Assembly (NCBI RefSeq): GCF_013868135.1
Contig: NZ_JACEMU010000004.1
Location: 1,302,001 to 1,366,000, forward strand
Direction: 5' to 3'
Length of the DNA: 64,000 bases
Origin: Paracoccus sp. S1E-3
GTDB taxonomy: Bacteria > Pseudomonadota > Alphaproteobacteria > Rhodobacterales > Rhodobacteraceae
Both the position numbers and the translations under genes were made by a program. The first letter of the stretch is position 1. Each line of letters opens with the position of its first letter. Shown here piece after piece: positions 55,165-64,000 of the stretch. The notes beneath the pieces were generated by a model. The model did no database searches and was not told the origin of the DNA. It saw nothing but the letters and a program-made list of their open reading frames with translations.

Positions 55165-55494
55165 CCCAGCCGCTTCTGTGGCCTGCGCGCCACAATGCGA
55201 CTTTTCGCCATCTTTGGACTTGATCGGTGGTCAGTCTGCGCTAGGCTTGCCCTTGTTGTGACACCCATACTGCACGGAGGGGGGAGAATATGGCCAATCT
55301 GTTCGCTGCCCGCCGAGGCGCTCTTTGGGTGCACGTCATCGGAACCTCGCCGCGTCACGCGTCGTAACCGTTCCTCGGACTGATCCCCAACACCTGACCC
55401 GCTGCTGAAGGCCGTTTTCGCAGCCTGTCCGCATGCGCATTTTTTCCTGTTTCAACGCCCGCACCCTCCGGTGTGGTGCGCCCAGAGGTTACCG
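55165..55494. other. Intergenic region downstream of choV
   Basis: About 330 bases before the next annotated gene. A 25-codon reading frame with a strong ribosome site lies at 55290-55367, and nothing else is evident. The stretch before it contains promoter-like TTGCCC and TTGTTGTGAC sequences. Confidence 0.5.
55290..55367 (+). CDS. Possible small peptide of 25 residues
   Basis: ATG at 55290 follows a very strong ribosome site (GGAGGGGGGAGA). The frame encodes MANLFAARRGALWVHVIGTS and five more residues before TAA. It may be a leader or a free small protein; no family can be assigned at this length. Confidence 0.35.
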   Translation: MANLFAARRGALWVHVIGTSPRHAS

Positions 55495-55737
55495 ATGAAT
55501 ATCATCATTCGTCCGGGGCGGTCCGTCCCGCAAGATCACGTTGAATGGCTGGTCGCCCGCTATGGCTGGCGGCGGATGGCGCTGGCGCTCCTGTCGCACG
55601 CGCTGCACCGCAAGCGGATCGGGCTGAAGCCGGCGCCGCGCCCGCGCCTGGGCGAGGCGCCGCGGACCGACCACCTGCGCCGCGATATCGGCCTGCCGCC
55701 CGAGATGCCGAGCCCGCGCTATTGGGACCTGCGCTGA
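55495..55737 (+). CDS. Small hypothetical protein
   Basis: An 80-residue protein, basic, beginning MNIIIRPGRSVPQDHVEWLV and containing RYGWRRMALALLSHALHRKR and a Pro-rich end (IGLPPEMPSPRYWDLR). AGAGG precedes the ATG. Similar short proteins occur in Rhodobacteraceae with no known function. Its end overlaps the convergent transporter gene by 19 bases. Confidence 0.7.
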   Translation: MNIIIRPGRSVPQDHVEWLVARYGWRRMALALLSHALHRKRIGLKPAPRPRLGEAPRTDHLRRDIGLPPEMPSPRYWDLR

Positions 55738-56615
55738 CGGGGCGCGGCGTTCAGCCGCGCCTCACGCCAGGTGATATAGCTGATGGCGGCGATCATCATG
55801 CCGCCGCCGATCAGCACCATCGGGTCGAAAGGTTCGGCGAACAATGCCATCCCCAGCAGGCTGGCCCAGATCAGTTGCAGGAAGGTCACCGGCTGGGTAA
55901 CGGCCAGCGGCGCGACCGCGAAAGCGCGGGTCATGGTGTAATGCCCGGCGGTCGCGAAAACCGCGACCAGCCCGAGGCCGAAAACCTGCTCCCAGCTCGG
56001 TGGCACCCAGACGGCGAACGCCAGCGGCGCCAGCCCGACGGTAACGGTCAGCGCCATCATCGCCACCACCACATCGGCGGGGGCGCGCTGCGCCAGCCGG
56101 CGCGCGACCAGATAGGACAGCCCGAAAGCCACCGCCGCGCCGATCTGCGCCAGATGTCCGACCTCCAGCGCGCGCATCCCCGGACGCAGCACCACCAATA
56201 CGCCCAGCAGGGCCACGCCAATGGCCAGCCCGCGCCGCCATGACAGCGTCTCGCCCAGCAGGGCCGCCGCGCCGAGCGTCGCCACGATGGGGTTCAGAAA
56301 CCCGATGGCCGTCACCTCGGCGATGGGCAGGCGGGTCATGGCGTAAAACCACAGGATCACCGCCAGCACATGCAGCGCCGCGCGCAGCGCGAAGGGCCCG
56401 ATCAGCCCCGGCGGCAGCCCCCGCCGCGCGGTGCGGACCAGCACCGGGCTCAGGAAGACCAGTCCGAACAGAAAGCGGATGAAGGCCGATTGCGCTGAAG
56501 GCAGCCCCTGCCCGTAGACCTTCACCAGCGCATTGACGGCGACGAAGCACAGCCCCGTCACCACCATCCAGGCGATGCCGGCAAGGTCATTTCGCGACTG
56601 GACGGCCAAAGTCAC
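55719..56615 (-). CDS. EamA/DMT-family transporter
   Basis: A 298-residue membrane protein with ten segments. The first EamA half holds AFIRFLFGLVFLSPVLV and the second AAVAFGLSYLVARRLAQ. The GTG start at 56615 overlaps the stop of the lysE-type gene (GTGA), implying coupled translation; an ATG at 56567 is an alternative. Both genes probably export amino acids. Confidence 0.85.
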   Translation of the reverse strand: MTLAVQSRNDLAGIAWMVVTGLCFVAVNALVKVYGQGLPSAQSAFIRFLFGLVFLSPVLVRTARRGLPPGLIGPFALRAALHVLAVILWFYAMTRLPIAEVTAIGFLNPIVATLGAAALLGETLSWRRGLAIGVALLGVLVVLRPGMRALEVGHLAQIGAAVAFGLSYLVARRLAQRAPADVVVAMMALTVTVGLAPLAFAVWVPPSWEQVFGLGLVAVFATAGHYTMTRAFAVAPLAVTQPVTFLQLIWASLLGMALFAEPFDPMVLIGGGMMIAAISYITWREARLNAAPRQRRSQ

Positions 56616-57205
56616 CCCAAGATCAGCTTGGCCGCGATAGACCACATTACCAGCGCGATGACCATATCCAGTATCTGCCAGGCACGCGGTCTGGCGAAGA
56701 TCGGCGCCAGCAGCCGCGCCCCGTAACCCAGCGAGAAGAAGAACAGGAAGGAGCCGGTGATCGCCCCGGCGGCGAAGGCCTGCTTGTCGCTGAACTCGGC
56801 CGAGATCGCGCCCAGCAGCACCACCGTATCCAGATAGACATGCGGATTGGCCCAGGTCAGCGCCGCAACCGTCCCCATGGCGGGCCAGAAGGCCTGCCCC
56901 TGCCCGGCCGCCCGCAGCGCGTCGCCGCCCGCCAGCGCCGAACGCGCGGCTTTCAGGCCGTACAGGATCAGAAAGGCAGCGCCGAACCAGCGCATCGCCT
57001 CGGCGAACCAGGGCGCGATCCGGGACAGCTTGCCCGCCGCGAAGACGCCCAGACAGACGAGGATCGCGTCCGACAGCGCGCAGAACAGCCCGATCGCGAA
57101 GACATGGCTGCGCAACAGGCCCTGCCGCAGTACGAACGCGTTCTGCGCCCCAATGGCGACGATCAGCGACAGGCCCGTGCCCAGCCCGACAAGATAAGTG
57201 TGCAT
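56612..57205 (-). CDS. LysE/ArgO-family amino acid exporter
   Basis: A 197-residue exporter with about six segments. The N-terminal SLIVAIGAQNAFVLRQGLLR and the middle TWANPHVYLDTVVLLGAIS are typical of LysE/ArgO, which expel lysine and arginine. The regulator gene of the ArgP/LysG type lies divergently next to it, the classic arrangement. I use ATG at 57205; a TTG two codons upstream is also open. Confidence 0.92.
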   Translation of the reverse strand: MHTYLVGLGTGLSLIVAIGAQNAFVLRQGLLRSHVFAIGLFCALSDAILVCLGVFAAGKLSRIAPWFAEAMRWFGAAFLILYGLKAARSALAGGDALRAAGQGQAFWPAMGTVAALTWANPHVYLDTVVLLGAISAEFSDKQAFAAGAITGSFLFFFSLGYGARLLAPIFARPRAWQILDMVIALVMWSIAAKLILG

Positions 57206-57294
57206 CCACAACGCCCCTGCAAATCGGTTCAGGTCTTGCCCTGCGCCGCGACATAATGGAAATTCATTATCATTAATCCTGATAAGAATATCTA
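57206..57294. promoter_or_regulatory. Divergent promoter region lysE/argP
   Basis: The 89-base interval has an AT-rich part, 57251-57290, with partial dyads such as GATAAGAATATC and ATTCATTATCATTAAT. An ArgP-type LysR regulator would bind here. Confidence 0.5.
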
Positions 57295-58152
57295 ATGATC
57301 GACTATCCCGCTCTCGCCGCCTTGGCCGAGATCGCGCGCCGCGGCTCTTTCGAGGGCGCCGCGCAGGCCTTGGGGATCACCCAGCCCGCCGTCTCCCAGC
57401 GGATCAAATCGCTGGAGGCGAAGATGGGGCAGGTGCTTCTGGATCGGGGGCCCCCCGTCACCCCGACCGAGGCCGGGCTACGCCTGATCGCCCATTGGGG
57501 CCAGGTGCAATTGCTGGAGGCGGGTCTGGCGATGACGCCTGCCGCGCTGCCTCCCGTCCGCATCGCCGTCAACGGCGACAGTCTCGCCAGTTGGGCAATG
57601 TCAGCGCTGCCGCAGGCGCCGGGGCTGGTGGATCTGGTCATCGACGATCAGGACCATGCCGAGCGCTGGCTGCGCGCAGGGCTGGTCAGCGCCGCAATTA
57701 CCGCGCAGGCCGGACCGGTGGCGGGCTGCGACAGTTTTGATCTGGGCGCGATGCGCTATGTCGCCAGCGCGAGCCCCGACTTCATCACCCGTCACTTCCC
57801 GGATGGCGTGACGCCGAGGGCGCTGCGAACGGCGCCCGCGCTGATTTTCAACAGCAAGGACGGGCTGCAGGATCTGTGGGTGCGCCAACGTTTCGGCCGC
57901 AATATCGCGCTGCCCTGCCACCTGATCCCCAATGCCGAGGCCTTTGCCGCCGCAACCCGTCTGGGCATGGGCTGGGGCATGAACGCCGAACTGATTATCG
58001 CCGAGGACCTGCGCTGCGGACGGTTGGTGCCCCTTCACCCCACGCCGCTGGACGTGCGGCTGCATTGGCAGATCGCCCGTATCATGGCGCCAGCGCTGGC
58101 GCCGCTGACACGGGCGATCCGGCGCGCCGCCGCGGCGGCGCTGATTGCGTGA
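57295..58152 (+). CDS. LysR-family regulator of the ArgP/LysG type
   Basis: A 285-residue regulator with an N-terminal helix-turn-helix (FEGAAQALGITQPAVSQRIK) and a C-terminal effector domain (PVRIAVNGDSLASWAM), matching ArgP/IciA. These proteins activate the exporter gene when lysine or arginine builds up. It is divergent from the exporter. Confidence 0.92.
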   Translation: MIDYPALAALAEIARRGSFEGAAQALGITQPAVSQRIKSLEAKMGQVLLDRGPPVTPTEAGLRLIAHWGQVQLLEAGLAMTPAALPPVRIAVNGDSLASWAMSALPQAPGLVDLVIDDQDHAERWLRAGLVSAAITAQAGPVAGCDSFDLGAMRYVASASPDFITRHFPDGVTPRALRTAPALIFNSKDGLQDLWVRQRFGRNIALPCHLIPNAEAFAAATRLGMGWGMNAELIIAEDLRCGRLVPLHPTPLDVRLHWQIARIMAPALAPLTRAIRRAAAAALIA

Positions 58153-58896
58153 TTAAAGCTGGGCAGCCACGTCTTCGGACAGGTCGAAATTGCCGGTGAC
58201 GGTCTGCACGTCATCGTCGTCTTCCAGCGTGTCGATCAGCTTCATCAGCTTCTGGGCAGTATCCAGATCGGTGATCTCGGTCGGGGCCTGCGGCTTCCAA
58301 ATCAGCTTGGTGGTTTCCGATTCCCCCAGAACCGCCTCCAATGCCGCGGCGACCTCGTTCAGGTCGGTATCGCTGCAATAGATCCAGTGGCCTTCCTCGT
58401 CGGATTCCACGTCATCGGCGCCCGCTTCGATCGCGGCCATCATCACCTTGTCGGCATCACCGACGCTGGCCTTGTACATGATCTCGCCCTTGCGGTCGAA
58501 CATGAAGGCCACGCTGCCGGTCTGGCCCATATCGCCGCCCGACTTGGTGAAATAGCTGCGCACATTCGACGCCGTGCGGTTGCGGTTGTCGGTCATCGCC
58601 TCGACCATGATGGCGATGCCGTTCGGACCATAGCCCTCGTAGCGGATCTCGTCATAGTTCTCGGCGTCGCCGCCGATGGCCTTCTTGATGGCGCGGTCGA
58701 TCACGTCCTTGGGGACGGAGTTCGACTTCGCTTCCTTCACCGCCAGACGCAGCCGCGGGTTCTTGTCGGGATCGGGATCGCCCATCTTCGCAGCGACGGT
58801 GATTTCCTTCGCCAGCTTCGAAAACAGCTTCGAGCGGATCGCATCCTGCCGACCCTTGCGGTGCTGGATGTTCGCCCATTTGGAATGGCCAGCCAT
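58153..58896 (-). CDS. YebC/PmpR-family protein (TACO1 homologue)
   Basis: A 247-residue protein beginning [20 protein letters not shown]. YebC-type proteins were long annotated as transcription regulators; recent work links them to translation of difficult stretches on the ribosome. The segments [19 protein letters not shown] and [11 protein letters not shown] are hallmarks. Single gene. Confidence 0.95.
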   Translation of the reverse strand: MAGHSKWANIQHRKGRQDAIRSKLFSKLAKEITVAAKMGDPDPDKNPRLRLAVKEAKSNSVPKDVIDRAIKKAIGGDAENYDEIRYEGYGPNGIAIMVEAMTDNRNRTASNVRSYFTKSGGDMGQTGSVAFMFDRKGEIMYKASVGDADKVMMAAIEAGADDVESDEEGHWIYCSDTDLNEVAAALEAVLGESETTKLIWKPQAPTEITDLDTAQKLMKLIDTLEDDDDVQTVTGNFDLSEDVAAQL

Positions 58897-59006
58897 GGCG
58901 TGCTCCTTGGGGAGTTTCGTGATATATCTCGTGACGGGGTGTCTATAGGCACAGAGGGCAGGTCAGGCAAGCCTGCGCCGCCCCATGAAGTCACCATCCC
59001 GGCCCC

Positions 59007-59036
59007 GATATCCCTCGTTCTGATATCCCTAGTTCT
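59007..59036. repeat. 15-base tandem duplication at the end of a lipoprotein gene
   Basis: GATATCCCTCGTTCT (59007-59021) is followed directly by GATATCCCTAGTTCT (59022-59036). They differ at one base, and that base makes the stop codon of the lipoprotein gene. Confidence 0.85.
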
Positions 59037-59391
59037 CACGCTCGTGGAAGACTTCCTTCCAGTTGCGCGAATCGGGCTTTTGGAACCGTTTCACGTAACC
59101 ATCGGGCTTGATGATATAGATATCGGCATAGGGTTCGGTGAGGGAATCGGGGAAGTATCCGGGTCGGTCCATCTGGATATCGTAACGTGCGGGGACCGGG
59201 CAGCCGGTCATATCACCACTCGGCCGTTGCGAGACATTCCCAACCCGGCACTGCATGCCGTTGGAAAAGATCACGGTCAGGCGGTCATTCAGCAGAAACA
59301 CCCGGTCAGCCACCGCGTTTTCGGGGGTGATGGCGCACCCGCCCAGAGCGGCGGCAGTCAGTCCGGCAGCGATTGCTTGTTTCATGGCCAT
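59029..59391 (-). CDS. Hypothetical lipoprotein
   Basis: A 120-residue protein with a lipobox in AALGGCAITPENA. The mature part holds two further cysteines (MQCRVGNVS, TGCPVPARYD) and a C-terminal YIIKPDGYVKRFQKPDSRNW. AGGGAG lies 8 bases before the ATG. No family recognised. It starts 11 bases before the stop of the upstream SLC13-type gene's neighbour region and probably shares its transcript. Confidence 0.75.
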   Translation of the reverse strand: MAMKQAIAAGLTAAALGGCAITPENAVADRVFLLNDRLTVIFSNGMQCRVGNVSQRPSGDMTGCPVPARYDIQMDRPGYFPDSLTEPYADIYIIKPDGYVKRFQKPDSRNWKEVFHEREN

Positions 59392-59402
59392 GATATCACT
59401 CC

Positions 59403-61181
59403 CTACAAAGGCCAGAAGATGGGGATCGTCGCAGCCGCCGTCAACGCCATCAGCAGGTTCAGCGGCAGCCCGACACGGATAAAATCGGCAAAGCGATAGC
59501 CGCCGGGGCCATAGACCAAGGTATTGGTCTGATAGCCGATCGGGGTGGCAAAGCTGGCCGAAGCCCCCATCATCACCGCGATGATCAGCGGCCGCGGATC
59601 CACCCCCAGCGACAGCGCCAGGCTGATCGCGACCGGGGTGACGATCACCGCCACTGCGTTGTTGGTGACCAGTTCAGTCAGCGTCGTCGCCAGCAGATAG
59701 ACCGCCAGCACCAGCGCCCAATGGGGCAGACCGGCCAGATACGGGGCGACCCAGGACACCACCAGTTCGACCGCGCCGGAATTTTCCAGCCCGGCGCCCA
59801 CCGCCAGCATGGCGAAGATCAGGGCCATCAGGCGGCCGTCGACAAAGCTCAGCGCCTCGTCGGCATCGATGCAGCGCGTGCCCAGAACGATCGCTACGCC
59901 GATGAAGGACAGGACCAGGATCGGCGCGATATCCAGCGCCGACAGGATCACCACGGCGGCCAGCACCGCCACCACGATCGGCGCATGTTTGCGCCGATAT
60001 GCGCGGTCGGAGGGCGCGCTGACCTCGACCATCTCCATATCGGCCGACAGGCGCTGAATATCGGCGGGCGCGCCTTCCAGCAGCAGTGTATCGCCCACGC
60101 GGACGACCAGATCGTCCAGCTGACGCCCGATATTCTGGTTCTTGCGATGCGCGGCCAGCACATAGACGCCATAGCGTCGCCGCAGCCGCATCGACCCCAG
60201 CGAACGCCCGATCATGTGGCAGCCGGGCGTGATCAGAACCTCGACCGTCGAGGTCTGAACCGAGCTGAGCTTGTCGACCATGCGCAGGTCCTTGTTGCCC
60301 TGCAGGCCCAGAACCTCGGACATCGGAGTGCGCAGCACGACGCGGTCGCCGGCCTCCAGCGTGACCGCCGACAGATCGCGCCTGAGCGAGGCATCGCCCC
60401 GCAGCACATCGATGACGCGGGCGTTCTCGCGGGTAAAGATATCGACCTCGTCCAGCTTCTTGCCGAGCAGCGCGCTATCCTCGGGGATTGCCACCTCGGT
60501 GAAGAATTTCATCTTCGACCGGTTGGACATCAGCGAGGACATGGAATCGCGCGACGGCAGCAGGCGCGGTGCCACGAACAGCAGATACAGCAGCCCTACA
60601 ACGGCCATCACCAGTCCGACCGGGGTGATTTCGAAGATCCCGAAGGCCGGCTGCCCGGCGGCACGCGCCACCCCGTCGACCAGCAGGTTGGTCGAGGTGC
60701 CGATCATCGTCACCGTGCCGCCCAGAATCGACAGATAGGACAGCGGCATCAGCAACTTGGACGGCGGCTGGTTCATCTCGCGCGCGAGCTGCATGAAGAT
60801 CGGCATCATCACCACCACCAGAGGCGTATTGTTGACGAAGGCCGACATCGCCAGAACCGTGGCCGACACCCCCGCCAGGGTGGCGAAGGGCCGTTCGCGC
60901 GCATGACGCGCCGCGTGCTGGCCGATCCAGTCGAGCGCGCCGGTGCGCACCAGGCCGCCGACGATGATGAACATGAAGGCAATGGTCCAGGGCGCCGGGT
61001 TGGCGAGAACGCTGCTGACTTTGTCCATGGGCATGATGCCCAGCACCATCAGCACCACCGCCCCCAGAATGGCGGTGACCTCGGGCGGGTAGGTTTCACG
61101 GATGAACAGGGTCAGCATGCCGGCGATGACAAACATCGTGGCGATGGCCGAGGCGTTCCCGGTCAGTTCGATACCGAACAT
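59403..61181 (-). CDS. SLC13/DASS-type transporter with TrkA-C domains
   Basis: A 592-residue membrane protein. Two transporter halves carry the ion-binding motifs VNNTPLVVVMMPIF with GTSTNLLVDG, and LVTNNAVAVIVTPV with PIGYQTNTLVYGPGGY. Between them (about residues 205-385) lie two cytoplasmic RCK_C/TrkA-C modules (IPEDSALLGKKLDEVDIF and LITPGCHMIGRSLG). Members of this group carry sulfate or dicarboxylates with Na+. The substrate cannot be told here. Confidence 0.9.
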   Translation of the reverse strand: MFGIELTGNASAIATMFVIAGMLTLFIRETYPPEVTAILGAVVLMVLGIMPMDKVSSVLANPAPWTIAFMFIIVGGLVRTGALDWIGQHAARHARERPFATLAGVSATVLAMSAFVNNTPLVVVMMPIFMQLAREMNQPPSKLLMPLSYLSILGGTVTMIGTSTNLLVDGVARAAGQPAFGIFEITPVGLVMAVVGLLYLLFVAPRLLPSRDSMSSLMSNRSKMKFFTEVAIPEDSALLGKKLDEVDIFTRENARVIDVLRGDASLRRDLSAVTLEAGDRVVLRTPMSEVLGLQGNKDLRMVDKLSSVQTSTVEVLITPGCHMIGRSLGSMRLRRRYGVYVLAAHRKNQNIGRQLDDLVVRVGDTLLLEGAPADIQRLSADMEMVEVSAPSDRAYRRKHAPIVVAVLAAVVILSALDIAPILVLSFIGVAIVLGTRCIDADEALSFVDGRLMALIFAMLAVGAGLENSGAVELVVSWVAPYLAGLPHWALVLAVYLLATTLTELVTNNAVAVIVTPVAISLALSLGVDPRPLIIAVMMGASASFATPIGYQTNTLVYGPGGYRFADFIRVGLPLNLLMALTAAATIPIFWPL

Positions 61182-61267
61182 TCAGTCCTCAAGCTGGCGG
61201 CCGGTGCGCCGGCCAATCGGCGCATCTTTGGACGAACCGGACAGTCTGCGCAAGGTGGGGAGGCGTC

Positions 61268-62098
61268 TCAGATGGACTCGGGCGGCATGGCGGGCGCCAG
61301 CCGACCGCCCTCGCGGATGGGCCAGACATGGCGGGCGAGGCCGGTGCGGTCGTCGGTCTCGACCATGACGCCCGCCAGCGTCACCGCCCCCTCGGCCGGG
61401 GTGAAGCGGTCGCGGGCCATGCCGGTGACGAAACGGCGCATCGGCTCGGCCTTGTCCATGCCGATGACGCTGTCATAGTCGCCGCACATCCCCGCATCGG
61501 TCAGATAGGCCGTGCCGCGATTGAGGATCTGCGCGTCCGCCGTCGGCACATGGGTATGCGTGCCCACGACCAGGCTGGCGCGGCCGTCACAGAAATGCCC
61601 GGCCGCCATCTTCTCCGAACTCGCCTCGGCATGGAAATCCACCATCGCGGCCTGAACGCCCGCCATCGCGCCCATCGGATGCGCGCGCAAAACCCCATCC
61701 AGCGCCGAAAACGGGTCGTCGAAGGCACGCTTCATGAAAACATTCCCCAGCACCTGCGCGACCATGACCTTGCGCCCGCGCGTCGCCTCGAATACCCCTG
61801 CGCCGCGCCCCGGCGCGTCCTTGGCGAAATTGATCGGGCGCAGGACACGCGGCTCCTTCTCGATGAAGCCGATCATGTCCTTCTGGTCAAAGGCGTGATC
61901 GCCCAGCGTCACCACATCGGCACCCGCGGCCAGCAGAAGCTGGGCATGGCCACCCGAAAGCCCCATTCCGCCCGAAGCGTTTTCGCCGTTCACGACGCAG
62001 AAATCGGCCCGCAGCGATGCCTTCAGCGGGGCCAGACGTTCAACCACCGCCGCGCGCCCTGCCCGCCCCATCACGTCGCCCAGAAACAGAATCCGCAT
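61268..62098 (-). CDS. YmdB-type metallophosphoesterase (TIGR00282)
   Basis: A 276-residue phosphodiesterase. Metal ligands lie in MRILFLGDVMGRAGR, VVNGENASGGMG, VTLGDHAFDQKD and VVGTHTHVPTADAQ. Homologues such as YmdB of Bacillus hydrolyse 2',3'-cyclic nucleotides. AAGGGCGG precedes the ATG at 62098. Confidence 0.92.
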   Translation of the reverse strand: MRILFLGDVMGRAGRAAVVERLAPLKASLRADFCVVNGENASGGMGLSGGHAQLLLAAGADVVTLGDHAFDQKDMIGFIEKEPRVLRPINFAKDAPGRGAGVFEATRGRKVMVAQVLGNVFMKRAFDDPFSALDGVLRAHPMGAMAGVQAAMVDFHAEASSEKMAAGHFCDGRASLVVGTHTHVPTADAQILNRGTAYLTDAGMCGDYDSVIGMDKAEPMRRFVTGMARDRFTPAEGAVTLAGVMVETDDRTGLARHVWPIREGGRLAPAMPPESI

Positions 62099-62267
62099 CG
62101 CACCGCCCTTCAGATCTGGCCTCTTTAACCGGCCGCCGGGGTCCACGTCTACCTGTCCGCCCCGCGCCGCAGCCCTGTTCGGAATAATAATGAAAATGCT
62201 GAGGCATCAAGCGGCTCTTAATCTTTGCGCCGTATAGGTCGTGCCAGGACCAGCTATGAGGACGGCG

Positions 62268-63584
62268 ATGACCGAATCAACCCGACTGACTGACAGTGAT
62301 CGCATCAAGGCGCTCAGCCGCGCGCGGGCGATGATCGAATTTACGCCGGATGGCACGATCGTGGACGTGAACGAGAACTTCCTGCACCTGATGGACTATC
62401 GACGCGAAGACATCATCGGCCGCCATCACCGCATTTTCGCCAGGCCCGAATTTGCCAACAGCGCCGATTATGCCGATTTCTGGCGGCAGCTCGGCGCTGG
62501 CGCGGCCTTCAGCTCCGATGTCGAACGGGTCACGCGCACCGGCAGGAATCTGTGGGTCCGGGGCAGCTATATGCCAATTCTCGACAATGACGGCAGGGTC
62601 GCGGGGGTCCTGAAGATCGCGACCGACATCACCGCCGACCGGGCGGCGCGGGCAACCATCATCCGCGGCCTGGGTGAACTGGCGGAAGGCCGGCTCGGCT
62701 TCCGCATGGGCCCGGACTATCCGCCGGAATTCAATATCGTGCGCGAATGTCTGAATCGCACCTTCGACAATTTCGCCACCATGGTGAACGAGATCCGTGC
62801 CCGCGCCGAGATGATCCGTCAGGAAGCCGCACAGATCGCCCAAGGCGCTGACGATCTGGCGCGCCGCGGGGAAAGCCAGGCCGCCTCGCTGGAACAGACG
62901 GCCGCCGCGGTCGAGCAGATCTCGGGCAACACCACCATGACCAGCGCCGCCGCGCGCGAGGTGAACAGCGCCGCGCAGGAAGCTGAAAAGGTCGTCAAGC
63001 ACGGCAATGACGTTGTCTCCGACGCCGTCGCCGCCATTGAGCGGATCGAGCAGCACACCAGAAGCATGGGCGAATTTACCCGCGTCATCGAGAACTTCGC
63101 TTTCCAGACCAACCTGCTGTCGATCAACGCCGCCGTCGAGGCGGCCCGCGCCGGCGAGGTCGGCCGGGGTTTCGCGGTGGTCGCGCAGGAGGTGCGCAAC
63201 CTCGCGCAGCAATCGGGCAAGGCCTCGCAGAGCATCGCCGAGCTGATCGGCAAAAGCGAAGCCGAGGTCCAGTCGGGCGCGGCCCTGGTGCGCCAGACCG
63301 GTTCCGCCCTGAACAACATCCAGACCGCCGTGCGCGGAGTGGTCGACAATATCTCGGGGATTGCCCATGCCACCGCCGAACAGTCGACCGGCGTGCAGGA
63401 GGTGTCTTCGGCGCTTTCGCATCTCGACAGCGTGAACCAGGCCAATCTGTCGATGTCGGAAAGCTATGCGACGGCGGCCTCATCGCTGTCGTCGCAGGTG
63501 AACGAACTGACCCAGCTGCTGGCGAAATTCGAAACCGGAACCGTGCCTCAGGGTCATACGTCCTTCCCAAGACAGGTCGCCTGA
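62268..63584 (+). CDS. Cytoplasmic methyl-accepting chemotaxis protein with PAS domain
   Basis: A 438-residue soluble receptor without membrane segments. Residues about 15-125 form a PAS domain ([20 protein letters not shown]), the rest a long coiled-coil signalling domain whose hairpin tip reads [27 protein letters not shown], close to the consensus for CheA/CheW binding. The start at 62268 has GAGGA 5 bases upstream; a GTG and an ATG earlier in frame are less well placed. No che genes lie in the window. Confidence 0.9.
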   Translation: MTESTRLTDSDRIKALSRARAMIEFTPDGTIVDVNENFLHLMDYRREDIIGRHHRIFARPEFANSADYADFWRQLGAGAAFSSDVERVTRTGRNLWVRGSYMPILDNDGRVAGVLKIATDITADRAARATIIRGLGELAEGRLGFRMGPDYPPEFNIVRECLNRTFDNFATMVNEIRARAEMIRQEAAQIAQGADDLARRGESQAASLEQTAAAVEQISGNTTMTSAAAREVNSAAQEAEKVVKHGNDVVSDAVAAIERIEQHTRSMGEFTRVIENFAFQTNLLSINAAVEAARAGEVGRGFAVVAQEVRNLAQQSGKASQSIAELIGKSEAEVQSGAALVRQTGSALNNIQTAVRGVVDNISGIAHATAEQSTGVQEVSSALSHLDSVNQANLSMSESYATAASSLSSQVNELTQLLAKFETGTVPQGHTSFPRQVA

Positions 63585-63651
63585 CGGATATCGCAGCGCC
63601 CCGCCCCCTCCGGAAAGGTCGGGCGGGCTTTGCCTGTTCCCACGGGTTCAG

Positions 63652-63672
63652 AACGCCCGGATCGGGCGTTTT
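63652..63672 (+). terminator. Rho-independent terminator after the chemoreceptor gene
   Basis: An 8-base stem AACGCCCG (63652-63659) pairs with 63663-63670 around GAT, followed by TTTT. A longer, weaker GC hairpin at about 63598-63630 precedes it. Confidence 0.65.
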
Positions 63673-63759
63673 GGCCGCGCACCCCCCTGTAAACCGTGCA
63701 TCCCCTGTAGAACTGTCACAATCCGCGCCTATATCAGCTGGACTGACCGGGAGAGCCGC

Positions 63760-64000
63760 ATGACCAACGAACCGCAAGACTGGCTCGAGGCAGAGCTGCA
63801 GGATTCGCTTGACGAAGATTACGAGCTGGAGCTCGAGGATGCCGTCCTCAGCCGCGAGATCAAGCAGATCTATCGTGACACCCACCCCGACCAGATGGAT
63901 CGCAAGCAGTATTTCAAGAACCTCCTGCATCTGCAATCCGAACTGATCAAGCTTCAGGATTGGGTCAGCCACTACAAGGAAAAGGTCGTGGTCATCTTCG
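63760..64000 (+). CDS. ppk2: Polyphosphate kinase 2, N-terminal part
   Basis: The gene runs off the right edge after 80 residues. The N-terminus is acidic (EAELQDSLDEDYELELED), and the core begins YFKNLLHLQSELIKLQDWVS followed by VVVIF, which precedes the Walker A of PPK2 (GRDAAGKGG, outside the window). PPK2 enzymes make GTP or ATP from polyphosphate. AGAG lies before the ATG. Confidence 0.85.
   Translation, partial: MTNEPQDWLEAELQDSLDEDYELELEDAVLSREIKQIYRDTHPDQMDRKQYFKNLLHLQSELIKLQDWVSHYKEKVVVIF

Overview
The window is high-GC chromosomal DNA from an alphaproteobacterium of the family Rhodobacteraceae, most likely Paracoccus or a close relative. The DUF1476 protein at 28241-28555 closely resembles the Paracoccus F1-ATPase zeta inhibitor. 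The choXWV/betI locus, the cysteine-poor IscR-type regulator and the DctD-like regulator without GAFTGA also fit that family. No rRNA, tRNA, CRISPR array, complete insertion sequence or prophage was found. The window opens inside glnD and closes inside a ppk2-type gene.

Layout. 0-7 kb: glnD (3' part), murJ, ccdA and rne, the last with a long untranslated leader. 7-11 kb: a broken hypothetical gene and a dctB-dctD two-component pair. 11-18 kb: purQ, icd, an HD phosphohydrolase, two small secreted proteins, an alpha/beta hydrolase, an Rrf2 regulator and fpr. 18-28 kb: acyltransferase, glutaryl-CoA dehydrogenase, a large OmpA-type envelope protein, a GNAT-alkA-gntR operon, a HAD phosphatase, a UbiH-type hydroxylase, a SleB-type hydrolase and small lipoproteins. 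28-29.7 kb: the zeta subunit, purC and purS.

29.7-32.3 kb is an AT-richer accessory island. It holds two uncharacterised genes flanked by what look like the two halves of one DUF4123 gene (a type VI secretion adaptor family) in opposite orientations, each half carrying a stop codon. 32.4-38.6 kb returns to core genes: zinc ribbon, carboxylesterase, HNH nuclease, radical SAM, two Lrp regulators divergent from ilvC. 38.6-39.6 kb is a second AT-richer insert with two unrecognised genes whose start codons overlap on opposite strands.

39.7-51.3 kb: a YghU-type GST, a DMT exporter, a MATE exporter, dnaE and a four-gene BMP-type ABC importer probably for nucleosides. 51.3-55.2 kb: betI divergent from choXWV with a perfect operator palindrome. 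55.2-64 kb: a DMT transporter and a LysE exporter with a divergent ArgP-type regulator, YebC, an SLC13-type transporter, a YmdB-type phosphodiesterase, a PAS-MCP chemoreceptor and the start of ppk2.

Most genes are ordinary housekeeping or transport functions. The best candidates for something undescribed are the two AT-rich islands. Family assignments come from motif recognition and memory, without database searches.
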